A stretch of 64,000 nt of DNA from assembly GCA_963715045.1 (NCBI GenBank), contig CAVQRC010000001.1:248001-312000 (forward strand). The letters run 5' to 3'. The notes beneath the pieces are model-generated. The model was given only the letters and a program-made list of their open reading frames with translations. It was not told the DNA's origin and made no database searches. A program made the translations under genes and the position numbers. The stretch comes from CAVQRC01 sp963715045. Its GTDB lineage: Bacteria; Planctomycetota; Planctomycetia; Pirellulales; Lacipirellulaceae. Positions 17,402 to 28,169 of this stretch are shown in pieces. The stretch's first letter is position 1. Every line of letters starts with the position of its first letter.

Positions 17402-18617
17402 ATGGCGAGATATCAACGATTTTCCGCAGCCCCGGGTGGAACCGCAGACCCAGGTCGAACTTGGTGCCGATTCCCTGCATCGGGAAGAACGTTGCTGATG
17501 GGGCTGTTGTGCCTGTTGGTGCTGGTTTCGTCTGGCACCGCCCAGGAGGAATCGGACGACAGTCCCAACGCGCTCGAACGCGCTCGCGACGGACTTCGCG
17601 AGATGATGCAGCGGATCAGTGTTCCCAATTCGCGGCTGACCGATGGTCCTCAGGTGCGGTCCGCGTTCCGGGACGTCGTCGCCGGCCCGAGTGCGGCGAC
17701 GGTACGGATAACGAGTGACGGCGAGAACGCTGCCCTGGGCGGGATCGTAGGCCGCGATGGTTGGATCCTCACCAAAGCGACGCGGATGGCTGGTGAGCTT
17801 GAGGTCATCTTGAAGGACGGTAGGAAGCTGCCGGCTCGGCTTGTCGGCGTGAGCTCCGAGTTCGATCTGGCGGCCTTGAAAGTGGATGCCACACAACTCC
17901 CGATTTTGAAGCTTGCCCGTTCCTATGAACCGCGGCTGGGACAGTGGGTGGTGTCGGTCGGAACCGATCGCGACCCCGTTGCGGTGGGCGTGCTGAGCGT
18001 GAAGGATCGCGCCATTAGGAGACAATCAGGGATTCTCGGCGTCATCCTCGGCGACTCCGGGGAAGGCGCACCGGGTCGATCAGATCATTCCCGAGAGCGG
18101 AGCTGCCGCTGCGGGGATCCTGGTCAACGACATCATCGTGTCTGTCAACAGTGTGCCGACTCCGAATCGCCCTGACCTCATCCGCGAGGTTCGCAAGTAC
18201 TTGCCCGGCGAAACGATTACGGTTGGCATCAAGCGTGATGGGAAGGAGATCGAAATCGATGCCACATTGACCGAGCGGGTGGTCGGCATGGGACCTGATC
18301 GCGGCCGCGCGCAAAACCAGATGGGAAGCCGGTTGAGTCGTCGTCGGACCGGTTTCCCCACCGTGCTGACGCATGATACGGTCATCAGCCCGATTGACTG
18401 TGGGGGACCGCTCATCGATCTCGAAGGCAACACGATCGGCTTCAATATTTCTCGCGCCGGCCGCACCGAGAGTTATGCCGTGCCGACCTCGGCGATCCTT
18501 CCCCTGCTGTACGACCTGATGTCCGGCAACCTGGCTCCCGACGTCGAGGAACCTGAACAGACCGGTACTGCAATGGAGCCCCCGCTGGGAGTCCCCCCCG
18601 TGCCCGTCGAGCCCTGA
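17402..18617 (+). CDS. Inactive trypsin-like protein with nested PDZ domain, frameshifted
   Basis: About 405 residues when one extra base near 18069 is removed (GEGA|RVDQIIPESGAAAAG). A hydrophobic signal segment (TLLMGLLCLLVLVSSGTA) is followed by a trypsin-like fold in which the histidine region reads GWILTKATRMAG (no His) and the serine region SPIDCGGPLIDLEG (Cys in place of Ser), so it cannot be a normal serine protease. The PDZ-like segment (GAAAAGILVNDIIVSVNSV ... ETITVGIKRDG) lies before the DCGGP loop, i.e. inside the second barrel rather than after it. It probably acts as a binding or scaffold partner for the protease upstream. ATG 17402 is preferred; ATG 17378 is an alternative. Confidence 0.75.
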
Positions 18618-18734
18618 TCGCAGCGGATCCGGCCGGTTGATTTCGCCTTCCGGTGCGTTGCCCGTCTGGATCCATCTTGCTAAATTGTCGCCAGCGTGGA
18701 CATATGTCGAGGTGCGACGCTCGGAGGGCCAGGG

Positions 18735-20330
18735 GTGGTTGACCATCAGCAACTCAATCGGCGGGATCAACTCCTCCGCGACTACCGGCGGCGGCTGACG
18801 CGGCTGGAAATCGAGACGCACCGCCTGAAAGCGGCGTTGTCGCGTCTGGTTGCGGTCACCGAAGATGCGGCGGCCGATGAACTTGCCGCTGCCGAATTCG
18901 CCACCGAACCGGGGCGATCCGGCGTGGCTGCGGTCTCCGGGCAGCCGTCGGAAATGACCGTCTCAGTCTTGAATGCCCCCGAAGATCGATCGCCACCGAT
19001 CGTTGTGGATCCGGCACACTCTCACGCTTTTCGGCTGCCGCCGCGGTCGTCGGCGGTCGCGGCCGCCGAATCAATCGGGTTCGACCAGCCCGAGACGCCC
19101 CCTGACGAGTCTGACGTCGCTGCCACGCCGTTCGCCACCGAGGACGAGCTGCCGCCGGCGACCGACATGGATCGATCGCCCGACCAGCTGCCAGGCGGCG
19201 ACCTGCAGTTATCCGACAACGCGATCCACGAGCCCGAAACACTGCCCCTCCCACCAGCGGAGATCATCGCCGACGAGATCGATCGTCAGGAGCCGATGAC
19301 GAAAGCCGCGAACGATTCCCGACCCCTCTGGCGACGCGTCCGCGACTTACCGGCGTGGACCGTGAGCGTCGCGGTGCACGTCGCGATTCTCGTGGTGCTC
19401 GCCCTGATTGGCTTTGCCACGATTCAAGAAGAGAAGCCGATTCTTGCCGCTTCGTTGGCGGAGCACGTCGAGGCCGCCGTCGACGAACTCGCGGAAGTAG
19501 AGATCGAGCCGATCGACGTCGACGAAGTGCTGGACACCGACACCGTGCCGCTTCCGGACTTCGCTCAGCTCGACGCACCCGCGTTCGAATCGATGGAGTC
19601 GCTCACCGCGGTCGAATCGATTGGAGCGGAACTTGACGCGTTACTGGCAGGCGATGTGGCGGCTGGTGAAGCGGGGGGCCATGGCGACGGGGAATCCGGG
19701 TCGTCAGGTGGCGGCAAACGGGGCGCGAATGCGTCGTTCTTCGGCGCGAGCGCCGCGGGCGATCGATTCGTATTTATCGTCGACAATTCGCGGAGCATGG
19801 TTGAGGGGCGGATGGAGACGGCGCTCTTCGAACTGCTTCGCAGCGTGTCGGCGATGAAGGCGAAACAGTCGTTCTATGTGATTTTCCAGAGCGACCAGGC
19901 GTATGAGATGTACCACCCCGACCCCACTTCGGAACTCGTACCCGCGACGCCGCAGCACAAGGCCCAACTTCAAGCCTGGCTCACGACGATCGAACTCTGC
20001 TACGGCGATGCCAAGAGCCTCCGCGACGCGGTTGCCCGCGCCGAGTCGCTCGAGCCCAATGCGGTGTTTCTGCTCTCCGATGGCGACTTCAGTACGTTCA
20101 CCCGCGACCGCATCTGCGCCACGGCCCGGCCCGAGTACGTGCTGCACACGCTCGGGATGACGGTCCGCGATGAGGAAGACGCGAACAATCTGATCGCGAT
20201 TGCCGACGCCCACGGCGGTACGTTTCGTCCGGTCGCGGTCAGCCCAGCCGCCGCCGAGATGGCGAGCCGCAGGCCGATCCCCAAGAACCCCCGCGGCACG
20301 AGTTGGGGGGATGGGCGGATGGGCGAATAG
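18735..20330 (+). CDS. Membrane-anchored von Willebrand factor A domain protein
   Basis: A 531-residue protein: a short N-terminal coiled coil (RRRLTRLEIETHRLKAALSR), an acidic low-complexity region, one membrane segment at about 210-232 (VSVAVHVAILVVLALIGF), an acidic stalk, a Gly/Ser-rich linker, and a C-terminal VWA domain with a complete metal site DNSRSM (about 349) and LLSDGDFS. Such proteins are abundant in planctomycetes and are thought to bind protein ligands through the metal site. GTG 18735 is chosen because GGAGGG lies six bases before it. The last 15 residues are coded by the start of a low-complexity GGGCGAATAG repeat, suggesting the original stop was displaced. Confidence 0.85.
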   Translation: MVDHQQLNRRDQLLRDYRRRLTRLEIETHRLKAALSRLVAVTEDAAADELAAAEFATEPGRSGVAAVSGQPSEMTVSVLNAPEDRSPPIVVDPAHSHAFRLPPRSSAVAAAESIGFDQPETPPDESDVAATPFATEDELPPATDMDRSPDQLPGGDLQLSDNAIHEPETLPLPPAEIIADEIDRQEPMTKAANDSRPLWRRVRDLPAWTVSVAVHVAILVVLALIGFATIQEEKPILAASLAEHVEAAVDELAEVEIEPIDVDEVLDTDTVPLPDFAQLDAPAFESMESLTAVESIGAELDALLAGDVAAGEAGGHGDGESGSSGGGKRGANASFFGASAAGDRFVFIVDNSRSMVEGRMETALFELLRSVSAMKAKQSFYVIFQSDQAYEMYHPDPTSELVPATPQHKAQLQAWLTTIELCYGDAKSLRDAVARAESLEPNAVFLLSDGDFSTFTRDRICATARPEYVLHTLGMTVRDEEDANNLIAIADAHGGTFRPVAVSPAAAEMASRRPIPKNPRGTSWGDGRMGE

Positions 20331-20360
20331 GCTGATCGGTAAATGGGCGAATAGGCGAAT
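20311..20360. repeat. Low-complexity GGGCGAATAGG repeat
   Basis: The units ATGGGCGGATGGGCGAATAG and ATGGGCGAATAGGCGAAT follow one another across the end of the VWA gene and the intergenic gap. This kind of short intergenic repeat overlaps the last codons of the gene. Confidence 0.6.
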
Positions 20361-20433
20361 CCGCGAGCAGACACTTGTGTCATTCACGTCGCTTGGAGGT
20401 GCCGCACATGGCCACCGCACGAAGCGGGCCCTA

Positions 20434-21171
20434 TTACTGGTCCAGTGAGCCTCTCTGCCGCCGGCGCACCGGGCACAAGATGCTCCCCATGCCGATGAGT
20501 AGCAATGCCGTCGCCGGTTCGGGGATGAAGGTGAATTGGGTCGGATAGCCGCCGGCCTGGAAGCTGCTCATGAGATCGTCGGTGTACGACCAGATGAATT
20601 CCGTGACGGTCGGCTGTGCATCGACGATGAAGTCATACGTGTGAGGTCCGGCAGACTGGTCGTGCCACACAACATCGATCAGTAGATTGCCCTTTTCCGG
20701 GTTGTAGACGAAGGGCGTCTGAAACCCCAGCAGGATGTCAAAGTCCTTGGGACCGCCCTCCGGACCTGAATTGGCACTGGAGTACGTGACAGGTCCTGCC
20801 AAGACGGTCGTAAGGTCGGTGCCCCAGTTCTCGTCATAGGCAGTGCTCAACCCGCCAACCGCTTTGGATGTCGTGGACAACCGAATCAGGACATCACCGA
20901 ACGTCACGTTGACCGGTTGGCTCTGGCTGCCGTCCGGTCGATATGCGATGCCGGTGAGACGTCGGTTGCCCAATGGCAGATTGCCAAAGTCCGCCGACGG
21001 ATAAACATGTTGGAATCGGCCGTCTGGTGCGGCGCTTGCGGGACCGCCCTCGGCCTCCACGTCGGCCCACGCATTCGGAGAGACAATCTTGATTTCGGCG
21101 CTCTGAGCGGAACACGCCAGCAGGAGGATCGCGGATCCGCAGGCGATGGCGTTTCCGAGGTGCCTGAACAT
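20434..21171 (-). CDS. PEP-CTERM sorted exported protein (module C)
   Basis: A 245-residue exported protein: signal peptide MFRHLGNAIACGSAILLLAC...QSA, a beta-rich body with no recognised catalytic motif, and a C-terminal sorting signal FIPEPATALLLIGMGS followed by RRRQR. In the known system an exosortase cleaves at this signal and anchors or releases the protein at the cell surface. The frame is open upstream through the preceding PEP-CTERM module, without a stop between them, so ATG 21171 is inferred from the signal peptide. Its signal peptide is related at DNA level to that of module B. Confidence 0.7.
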   Translation of the reverse strand: MFRHLGNAIACGSAILLLACSAQSAEIKIVSPNAWADVEAEGGPASAAPDGRFQHVYPSADFGNLPLGNRRLTGIAYRPDGSQSQPVNVTFGDVLIRLSTTSKAVGGLSTAYDENWGTDLTTVLAGPVTYSSANSGPEGGPKDFDILLGFQTPFVYNPEKGNLLIDVVWHDQSAGPHTYDFIVDAQPTVTEFIWSYTDDLMSSFQAGGYPTQFTFIPEPATALLLIGMGSILCPVRRRQRGSLDQ

Positions 21172-21931
21172 CGCAGCATTCTGCCGTCGCCGAGCCACGA
21201 TCGCGATACCGACGCTGCCGAGTATCAGCAGTGCGGCTCCAGCAGGCTCGGGGATCGGCGTGAAGTAGAGGTCATCAAAGACCGCATCGACGATCCCGGG
21301 GGGAGTCTCCCCACCCCAATGCCAGGCGCCCACGGCGAGTGTCCCGGGTGAAAGGCTCGAAGTATCGGTGAACGTCCACTGCGGAGTAGACGGTTCCTCC
21401 GCCCCGAGTTTCCACGCTTTCATCGCCAAGCGGTCCCCAACTGCGCTCGCCTCGAGCATCCACTCCTCACCCGCCTGGAAGGGTTCGTCCAGCGTGAAGC
21501 CTTCTACGAGAACTTCCACACCGCCAACGAATTTACTGAGAAAGAAGTTGCCTCGGACGGCATTCCCTCCGAATGCGTAGCCCGCGCCCAACGGAGTCAC
21601 TCGCATTCCGATCAGTGCGATCGTAGTGTCGTTGTTGGCCCTGACCGTCGCGCAACAACCCGTTGGAAAAGAAACGATCATCCGGACTGTCCCAGAACGA
21701 TTCCAAGGCTCCCGCTTCGCCGACGGGGACCACGTCGCCTCCCAACAGGTGGTACGCTCCGGAGCTGGCATCAAACGCTCCCGGCCCCCACGGCGCTCCG
21801 ACCGAAAAGTCGTAGTGTGTCCAGCCCTCGTCATTGCCGTCATTGAAATCGTCGATGAGGAGGGTCGTCGCGGCGGGGGCGGTACTCAGCGGAACCAGGA
21901 GGACGATGGCGGATCCCCAGGCGATGGCCCC
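21172..21931 (-). pseudogene. PEP-CTERM protein module B, frameshifted
   Basis: Begins with a signal-like segment (AIAWGSAIVLLVPLSTAPA) in frame with module A and no methionine, continues with LLIDDFNDGNDEGWTHYDFS, then breaks by a one-base indel near 21650 (RFFSNGLL|ATVRANNDTTIALIGMRV) and resumes in another frame to IPEPAGAALLILGSVGIAIV-ARRRQ. The body resembles carbohydrate-binding jelly-roll modules (concanavalin-like) found in many exported planctomycete proteins, but this is a guess. It joins module C without a stop. Confidence 0.6.
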
Positions 21932-22885
21932 TAAGCGAGTCCGGCTGAAACCTGCAAATAGCAACACTCCAAGGACAGCAAGGCCCATCGTTGAGGGCTC
22001 GGGAATTGCGGTCGCTTGCCAGATTTTCAACCTCCCACCTCCTCGAGTGGTACTGAAATAGACGGTGGACTCGTCTGCAGAAATGATCAGACTCCAGTCT
22101 TCCGCGGAACTGCTGATCCCTGCGAGGTGGATCGGCACACCAAACTCCCCATCGGGTGTATCGCGGGTCATGACGTAGAAGTCGTCAGCTCCCAGCGTTT
22201 CCAGCACCGGGGTGACGAAGAAGAACTTGAGCCCGTCGGCGGACAAGAAGGGAGAGCCGGAGACAGGGCGGAACAATTCGGGCTCGCCAAAGGGGTCCAA
22301 CGGCGTTGCACGCCGGGCGAAGTAGATGTCCTGACCGTCGTCCTCCGGTCGCGTGCTGTTGAAATACAATTCAAGTCCGTCAAACATCGAGATGCTCGGT
22401 TCATTCTGGTCAAAACCAGGCAGATTGATCGGAGCGGCCAGTTTTTCGGCGAGGCCCCACGGATCGGACTGGGAACCGCGTGTCGAGACATACAACTCTC
22501 CCCGAATGCCGTCACCTTCCGCGAACGTATCGGCTCGACGGAAGTAGAGCTCCAGCCCATCCGCGGAGATGGACGGGGACATCTCAACACGACCAGAGTT
22601 TATGGAACCCGGTAACCGCGCAGGTTCAGTCCACGGCGAAGAGATGGTCGCCCGAGTTGACATCCAGATGTCGGAGATTCCCTCGGTGCCTGGACGATTG
22701 GATGCGAAGTACATGGTCAACATATCGCGCGACAGACTGGGAGTTGCATTCTCGTGTTCGTCGTTGATGGGGGCCGGCATTAGACTGACCGGTCCGAAAC
22801 GATACTCGCCCTGCACGAGCTTCACAGAGCAAAGTTGCACCGACAACACGACCAGCGTGGCAAATGTTTTGGCTGTTGCGTTCAT
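21533..22885 (-). CDS. PEP-CTERM protein with TolB/PD40-type propeller repeats (module A) fused to module B start
   Basis: ATG 22885 is preceded by GAGG. A signal peptide (AKTFATLVVLSVQLCSVKL) leads into a beta-propeller made of PD40-like repeats (SLSRDMLTMYFASNRPGTEG; SISADGLELYFRRADT; FLSADGLKFFFVTPV; IISADESTVYFSTTRGGG), then a PEP-CTERM signal AIPEPSTMGLAVLGVLLFAG with SRTR. The frame does not stop there: it reads through into a second signal-like segment of module B and ends at an indel near 21650. A TAG exists one frame away at 21932-21934, so a one-base change could have removed the natural stop. Function: probably a surface ligand-binding or scaffold protein. Confidence 0.75.
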   Translation of the reverse strand: MNATAKTFATLVVLSVQLCSVKLVQGEYRFGPVSLMPAPINDEHENATPSLSRDMLTMYFASNRPGTEGISDIWMSTRATISSPWTEPARLPGSINSGRVEMSPSISADGLELYFRRADTFAEGDGIRGELYVSTRGSQSDPWGLAEKLAAPINLPGFDQNEPSISMFDGLELYFNSTRPEDDGQDIYFARRATPLDPFGEPELFRPVSGSPFLSADGLKFFFVTPVLETLGADDFYVMTRDTPDGEFGVPIHLAGISSSAEDWSLIISADESTVYFSTTRGGGRLKIWQATAIPEPSTMGLAVLGVLLFAGFSRTRLGAIAWGSAIVLLVPLSTAPAATTLLIDDFNDGNDEGWTHYDFSVGAPWGPGAFDASSGAYHLLGGDVVPVGEAGALESFWDSPDDRFFSNGLLRDGQGQQRHYDRTDRNASDSVGRGLRIRRECRPRQLLSQ

Positions 22886-23163
22886 GGCTCTAAACCTCAT
22901 GACCTGCGGACTGTCAGACCTTCAAAACTCGACGCTTCTTCGCCCAGGTGACCATTGCCCATCGCCAAGTCGGCAACGCTGGATAACGATGTTTAACGCC
23001 ACAGTACGTCTTCCATTCATTGCGGCGCCGGTCGCGACCTCTCGGTGCAAGCTGGTGGGTGGGGCTAAACGGGCTTCGCTGGCCCCTCGGCAGTGCGTCT
23101 GTTAGACGCGTGCGTTGGGAAGGACCTCTACCAATGCAATGCGACGTCCGGATACAAATCCGC

Positions 23164-26141
23164 TCAAGAAAAACGGAGGATTTTCCGCCCGGTAACGCGC
23201 TCCCCTCGAGCTGATTGCTCGTGGATTATTTCCCCCGTTTCATCTTCCGTCGCGTCGGCGGCTCGATCCTCCAGAAGGATCTCCGCTTCTTGCCGCAGGC
23301 GATCGATGGCCATGACGCCGAAGTACTCGCAGAACATCGGCGCTCGTGCTGCGATCGCGGCTTGAGCCTGGTTGTATCTCGCGAGCGCTCGTTCGTGCCG
23401 GCCGAGTTGTTTTTGGGCCATCGCCAGCAGCAGCCAATCGAACGCGTCGCCGCCCTGGCGGAGGTCCATCGATCGCTGGATCGCGTCGGCTGCTGCCTGC
23501 CAGTCACCGTCGCGATAGTGGGCGAGGGCCAGGTATCGCCAGTAGGGCCCATCGCTGGGAGGCAGCACCCGCTGGGCGAGCACGATGGCTCGTGGCGGGT
23601 CGCGGAACGCCGGATCGGGGCAGTTGGCCAGCAGGCAGATCAGCTGCCACTGACAGATCGACTCCTGGGGCCGGCGGCGGGAGAGGTCTTCCATGATCGC
23701 CATTGCGTCGGCTGAATTCGCAGGCCGCCTCGGCGGTGCGGCCCGTGTGGTGGAGCAGTTCCCCCAGCGGTAATGCGCAAGACCTCTTCCATAGGCGAAT
23801 GTGGCGGCGACCGCGGTGTCGGTCGACTCCACGCGGCCACGGACTCGCGTCGCGCGGCCTCGGCCTCGTCGAAGCGTCTCGTGGCGGTGAGCACTTCGGC
23901 CAGGTCGTGGCGGCACGATCCGAGCTGGTACTGCGGCCAGACCGCCGCGGATACTCGGCGATCCGCCTGGCGACAGGATCGATCGCGTCGCGGAGATGCT
24001 GTTCGGCGGCTTCGAAGCGGCCGGTGTACAAGTCCAGCTGGCCGAGCGCCTGGTGGCAATCGACCCAGTGGTAGAGGTTGAACCCCCAGCCGGCGTCGGT
24101 CGGCGTCGCGGTGGCAGCCATTTTGAGCTCGGCGATCTGCAACGCTTCTTCGAGCAGTTGTCGTGCTGCGTCGTACCGCGCAAGCCTGATCAGCAGATAG
24201 GCATACTCGACCCGGCTCGTCAAACGTGGGAAAGCCGACGAGCTGCCCGTCGGCCTTGAGCGCCGCAAGGAAGTACGGCTCGGCCTCGTCGAACCGACTC
24301 GCGCCAACCAGCCGTCGGCCCAGGCCGACGTTGCTCAGGGCCAGCGCGTCGGCGTACCGTTCACTGGAGGGGAAGTCTTCGACGAGCTGTGTAAAGAGGG
24401 CATGCGACCGCTGCCGTTCGGTCACGGCCTCGGCGAGCCTCAAGTCGGCCTGGTACCAGATCGACAGCCACGCCCGCGCATCGGCCAGATCGTAGCGGAA
24501 CTCTGGATTGTCCGGAGATTCGGTGACCAGATCCTCCAGCATCGAAACACTCTTCGTGAGAGCCGGCTCGGCATCGCCGCCGGTGTCGCGTGCCAGCTTC
24601 CCCAGGCTGCAATGAATCTGGGCCATCTCACGCCGCGTCTCCGGGTCGTTTCCGGCCTGCCGGAGAATCTGTTCGTAAAAAGTACGGGCCTGTTCCAGCA
24701 CCTCGAACTGGTACGCCTGGGCATACGGAAAATTGGACATCCTGACCGCGGCCGGCTGAATCACGTCGCTCACCAGCCGGCGGGCAAGAGCCAGGTTCTC
24801 CTGAGCCCGATCGCGCTCGGCGACGACCAGCTGCCGCTGCTGCTCGGCGCGGAGGAAACCGACCGCGGTGAGGGCCAATCCGATCGCGAGGGCGGCGAGC
24901 ACGGTCACCGTGGAAGCAACCGCGACACGGTGCTTGCGGACGAATTTCTGCAGACGATAACCAGCACTTGGCGGTCGGGCGCGAACCGGCTCGTCGCTCG
25001 AGGTGGCGCTCGATGTCCCGGGCCAGGCCGTGGACCGTTTCGTATCGGCGAGACCGTTCCTTCTCCAGGCACTTCATGACGATCCAGTCGAGGTCGCCGC
25101 GGAGGAGTCTGGCGAGCGCGGTCGGCTCAAGGTGTCGGTGCTGCGAGACTCGTTCGAGGCCGTCACCGAGTGTGCTCAGCCGCCGCGACGGTGTGAGCGG
25201 TTCGCTCTCGCGGATCACGCGACAGATTTCGTCGTAACCGCGGCTGCGGAGCTGCCTGGGATCGAAGGGCGTTGCGCCGACCAGCAATTCGTAGAGCAGC
25301 ACGCCGAGGGAGTAGATGTCGCTGCGGGTGTCGACGTCCGATTCGTCAAACGTCGCCTGCTCGGGGCTCATGTACTCGGGTGTGCCGATCAGCTGGCGGC
25401 ACTCGGTGAAGAGAGTCTTTTCGGTGAGTCGCTGCTGCGGTCGCCTTGGCCACGCCGAAGTCGATGATCTTGGGGACGGGTCGCCCATCGTGCCGGGTGA
25501 CCAGGACGTTGGTCGGTTTGAGGTCGCGATGGATGATCCCCTTCTGATGGGCGTGCTGGACCGCATGGCAGACATCGATGAACAGCCGCAGCCGCTCTCG
25601 AGGCGTCAGGTGGTGCTCGTCGCAGTACTCGGTGATCGGCTGACCGCGGACCAGCTCCATCACGAAGTAGGGCCGGCCGGTCTCGGTCGCCCCGGCGTCG
25701 AGGACCTTGGCGATGTTCGGGTGGTCCATCAGGGCCAGGGCCTGCCGCTCGGCCTCGAAGCGGGCGATCACCTGCCGCGTGTCCATGCCCAGCTTGATGA
25801 CCTTCAGCGCCACCTTGCGGCGGACCGGCTCCTGTTGCTCGGCCATGTAGACGTCGCCGAAGCCTCCCTGGCCGATCCGTTCCAGCAGTTTGTAGCGGCC
25901 GATCGTCACGCCGCGGTATTCTCGCGCTCGACGTCGAATCGTCCAGCGAATCGATCTGCAGCTCCGGCGGTTCGAGAAAACCGCCCGCCCTCTCATGGGA
26001 CGCAAGCAGCCGCTGGACGCGATCACGAAGCTCGGGGTCGTGCGGACAGGCGTCAGCCAGGTACGCCGAGCGGTCTTCCGGCGCATCGATGTGGCGGGCG
26101 GCCTCAAAGAGCCGCTCTTCGTCCCGTAACGGATGGTCCAT
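23164..26141 (-). pseudogene. Ser/Thr protein kinase with C-terminal TPR-like repeats, many frameshifts
   Basis: Frame repair gives about 990 residues. The N-terminus (MDHPLRDEERLFEAARHI ... LADACPHDPELRDRVQRLL) is the leader typical of planctomycete kinases; the kinase domain has the P-loop GQGGFGDVYMAE, the lysine in VALKVIKLG, HRDLKPTNVLV, DFGVAK and GTPEYMSPEQA, so all catalytic motifs are present. A membrane segment (VLAALAIGLALTAVGFL) separates it from a long TPR-like helical region that would lie outside the cytoplasm. Breaks occur near 25920, 25430, 24960, 24250, 24010, 23780 and 23700. It follows its sigma factor by 63 bp, a pairing known in planctomycetes in which the kinase is thought to control the sigma factor. 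Confidence 0.85.
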
Positions 26142-26204
26142 GGTTGGTCAGCTCCGCGTCAGTTCGCTCCTCCAAGACCATGCGACGTCGGGAAGCAGAT
26201 CCGC

Positions 26205-26811
26205 TCAGCAAAGCGACTTTTCGAGCCACTTTTTCTGCGAGCTCTTACCATTCGTTTCACCACGGCATATCTCCTGGTGCAGCCAGGCGCGTGCATAGGC
26301 CCAATACCGTCCGGCCGTGGCGGGCGAGATCCCCAGGAGCGCCGCGGCTTGTGGAATCGTCAGACCGGCAAAGTAGCGGAGCTGGACGAGCTGGGCCTTG
26401 AGCGGGTCGATTTGAGCGAGTTTCTGCAGGGCCTCGTCGAGAGCCAGGAGATCCTCGGAGGGCGGTTGAACCGCCGGGCAGGCCTCGTCGAAAGCGATCC
26501 GCTGGCGCTGGCCGCCGTGCCGGATCCGCTGCTTGCGTCGTGCGTTGTCGACCAGGATCCGCCGCATCGCCTCGGCCGCGGCGGCGAAGAAGTGAGCCCG
26601 AGTAGTCCCAGCCCTCGTCGTTCGAGCCGACAAGCCGCAGGTAGGCCTCGTGCACCAGAGCCGTCGCCTGGAGTGTCTGGCCCGGCTTCTCGTGGTGGAG
26701 TTTTTGGGCCGCCAGTCGCCGCAATTCGTCATAGACGAGTGGCAACAACCTTTCGGCAGTCACCGGGTCGCTGCCTCCCAGGTGACTAAGAATCTGCGTA
26801 ACCTCGGCCAT
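26205..26811 (-). CDS. ECF-type RNA polymerase sigma factor, frameshifted
   Basis: About 202 residues in two frames joined by a one-base deletion near 26597 (EGWDYS|RAHFFAAAAEAMRRI). The first part has region 2 features (LPLVYDELRRLAAQKL, TALVHEAYLRLVG), the second has ILVDNARRKQR and region 4 (DPLKAQLVQLRYFAGLTIPQ, GISPATAGRYWAYARAWL). This matches the planctomycete/verrucomicrobial ECF subfamily associated with Ser/Thr kinases, and the kinase gene follows on the same strand. Intact, it would redirect polymerase to a small regulon controlled by the kinase; no anti-sigma gene is adjacent. Confidence 0.87.
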
Positions 26812-27057
26812 GGCTCTGGCTTCCTCGATTCGCAGGCTCCGACCGCCAGACGTACCTCTCCGAGCTCACAGGCATCTCGTCTGGACTGATTCGCACACTG
26901 ACTGCATCCGTTCGGCACACCAACGTGCCAGTCCACACGGAAAAGCAGGCTGCGTGAACAACCGGGCGACGTAGAACCGGGCAAATCGCGTACCGAACCT
27001 GACAGAAGGCATGCGAATAGATCTCGCCAGGCGACTCTATCTTCGACGCCACGAAGT

Positions 27058-28169
27058 TCAGCCGTCGCCGTCTTTGGATATCTCGAGCGTGTCGAGCAGC
27101 TTCGTGAATTGCTCGGCGCGTTGGGCGTAGTCGGCGGCGGGCGTGCTGAGCAGCAGCACCACGATATTTTCGACACCGTCGTGTTTGCGGGGGATCGCCA
27201 CCCACACTTGCCGCGTCCGTACATTGCCTTTGCCGGTCAAGTTGGAACCCGACTTGCTGTTACCCTCGACCACCAGCCACATCGCATCCTGGCCCGCAAT
27301 ACTCCGCACCTCCCGCTCGATAATGTCGGCCCCCAACGCATTCTCGAGCCCTGGCACGCTGAGATCGATGAGCTGCTGCGGCGTATACGGTTTGCCCGGA
27401 AACTGCAGGAACAACGCCAGTCGCGTCGCGTACGGGGTTTTTCCATCATCCGTTACACCAGATTTCGATGGTGCGGACCAGATTCTCAGTACGTAGCCGG
27501 GTACCACCAGGTCGCCGAGCTCATACCCGCCGCGGATCCACGGATCACTCGGATAGGCCATCTTCAGGCCAAGTGCCTCGTCGGCGAACACCCGGTCGGG
27601 CGTGGCCGGGGGGCGTGCATCGTCGAACCTGGCCGTCGCGATGATTGCTTCGAACCGCTCCAGGGCAACTTCGAAGCGGTCTTTTGCAGACGTCACCTGG
27701 AATACGATGAGATCCGCGCCCGCGGGAATGCGTACCACTGCTGGACGGTCGGCGTGTCGCCACCGCCGCCCAGGCCCAATCCGGAACCGGGGCCCGACAT
27801 CCGAAACGAGACGGCTTTGCGGCCAGCCTTGTCAACGACTTCGTTCGCAAGTTGTTCGGCGTCGGGCACGATGGCCGTCAGCCGGCCCAGTTTCTCCCGG
27901 ATCGATGCAAGCTTTGCTTCGGCGGCCTGCTGCTCATCGCGGCTCGTTCGCACAAACACGTTGAACAGCATCGTTGGTGGCTGCCCGTCCACGAGCACGG
28001 CAATCGACTCCCCCAACGTGCTGACCGGGATCGGGGCAGGTTTCCAGGTCGCTTCGTCCACATCGAACGAAAAGCCATAGTCCGGTTCGATGAACTCCAC
28101 GGCGGTGGTGCGGTTTGAGAAACCGGTGAGGATGCCGCATGCGACTGCCAGGGTGGTCAAGCACTTCAT
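27058..28169 (-). CDS. Exported hypothetical protein, frameshifted
   Basis: About 370 residues over two frames, joined near 27735 (QQWYAFPR|GADLIVFQVTS). ATG 28169 begins a signal peptide (KCLTTLAVACGILTGFS). The body seems to contain two similar halves, each with a FDV/MAYPSDPW-type opening and a predicted alpha/beta layout ending in an ERFEAI or TKLLDTLEI helix; this is reminiscent of PsbP/DcrB-like folds but I cannot confirm it. It is the last gene of the export operon that starts with the ABC transporter. Role unknown. Confidence 0.6.
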
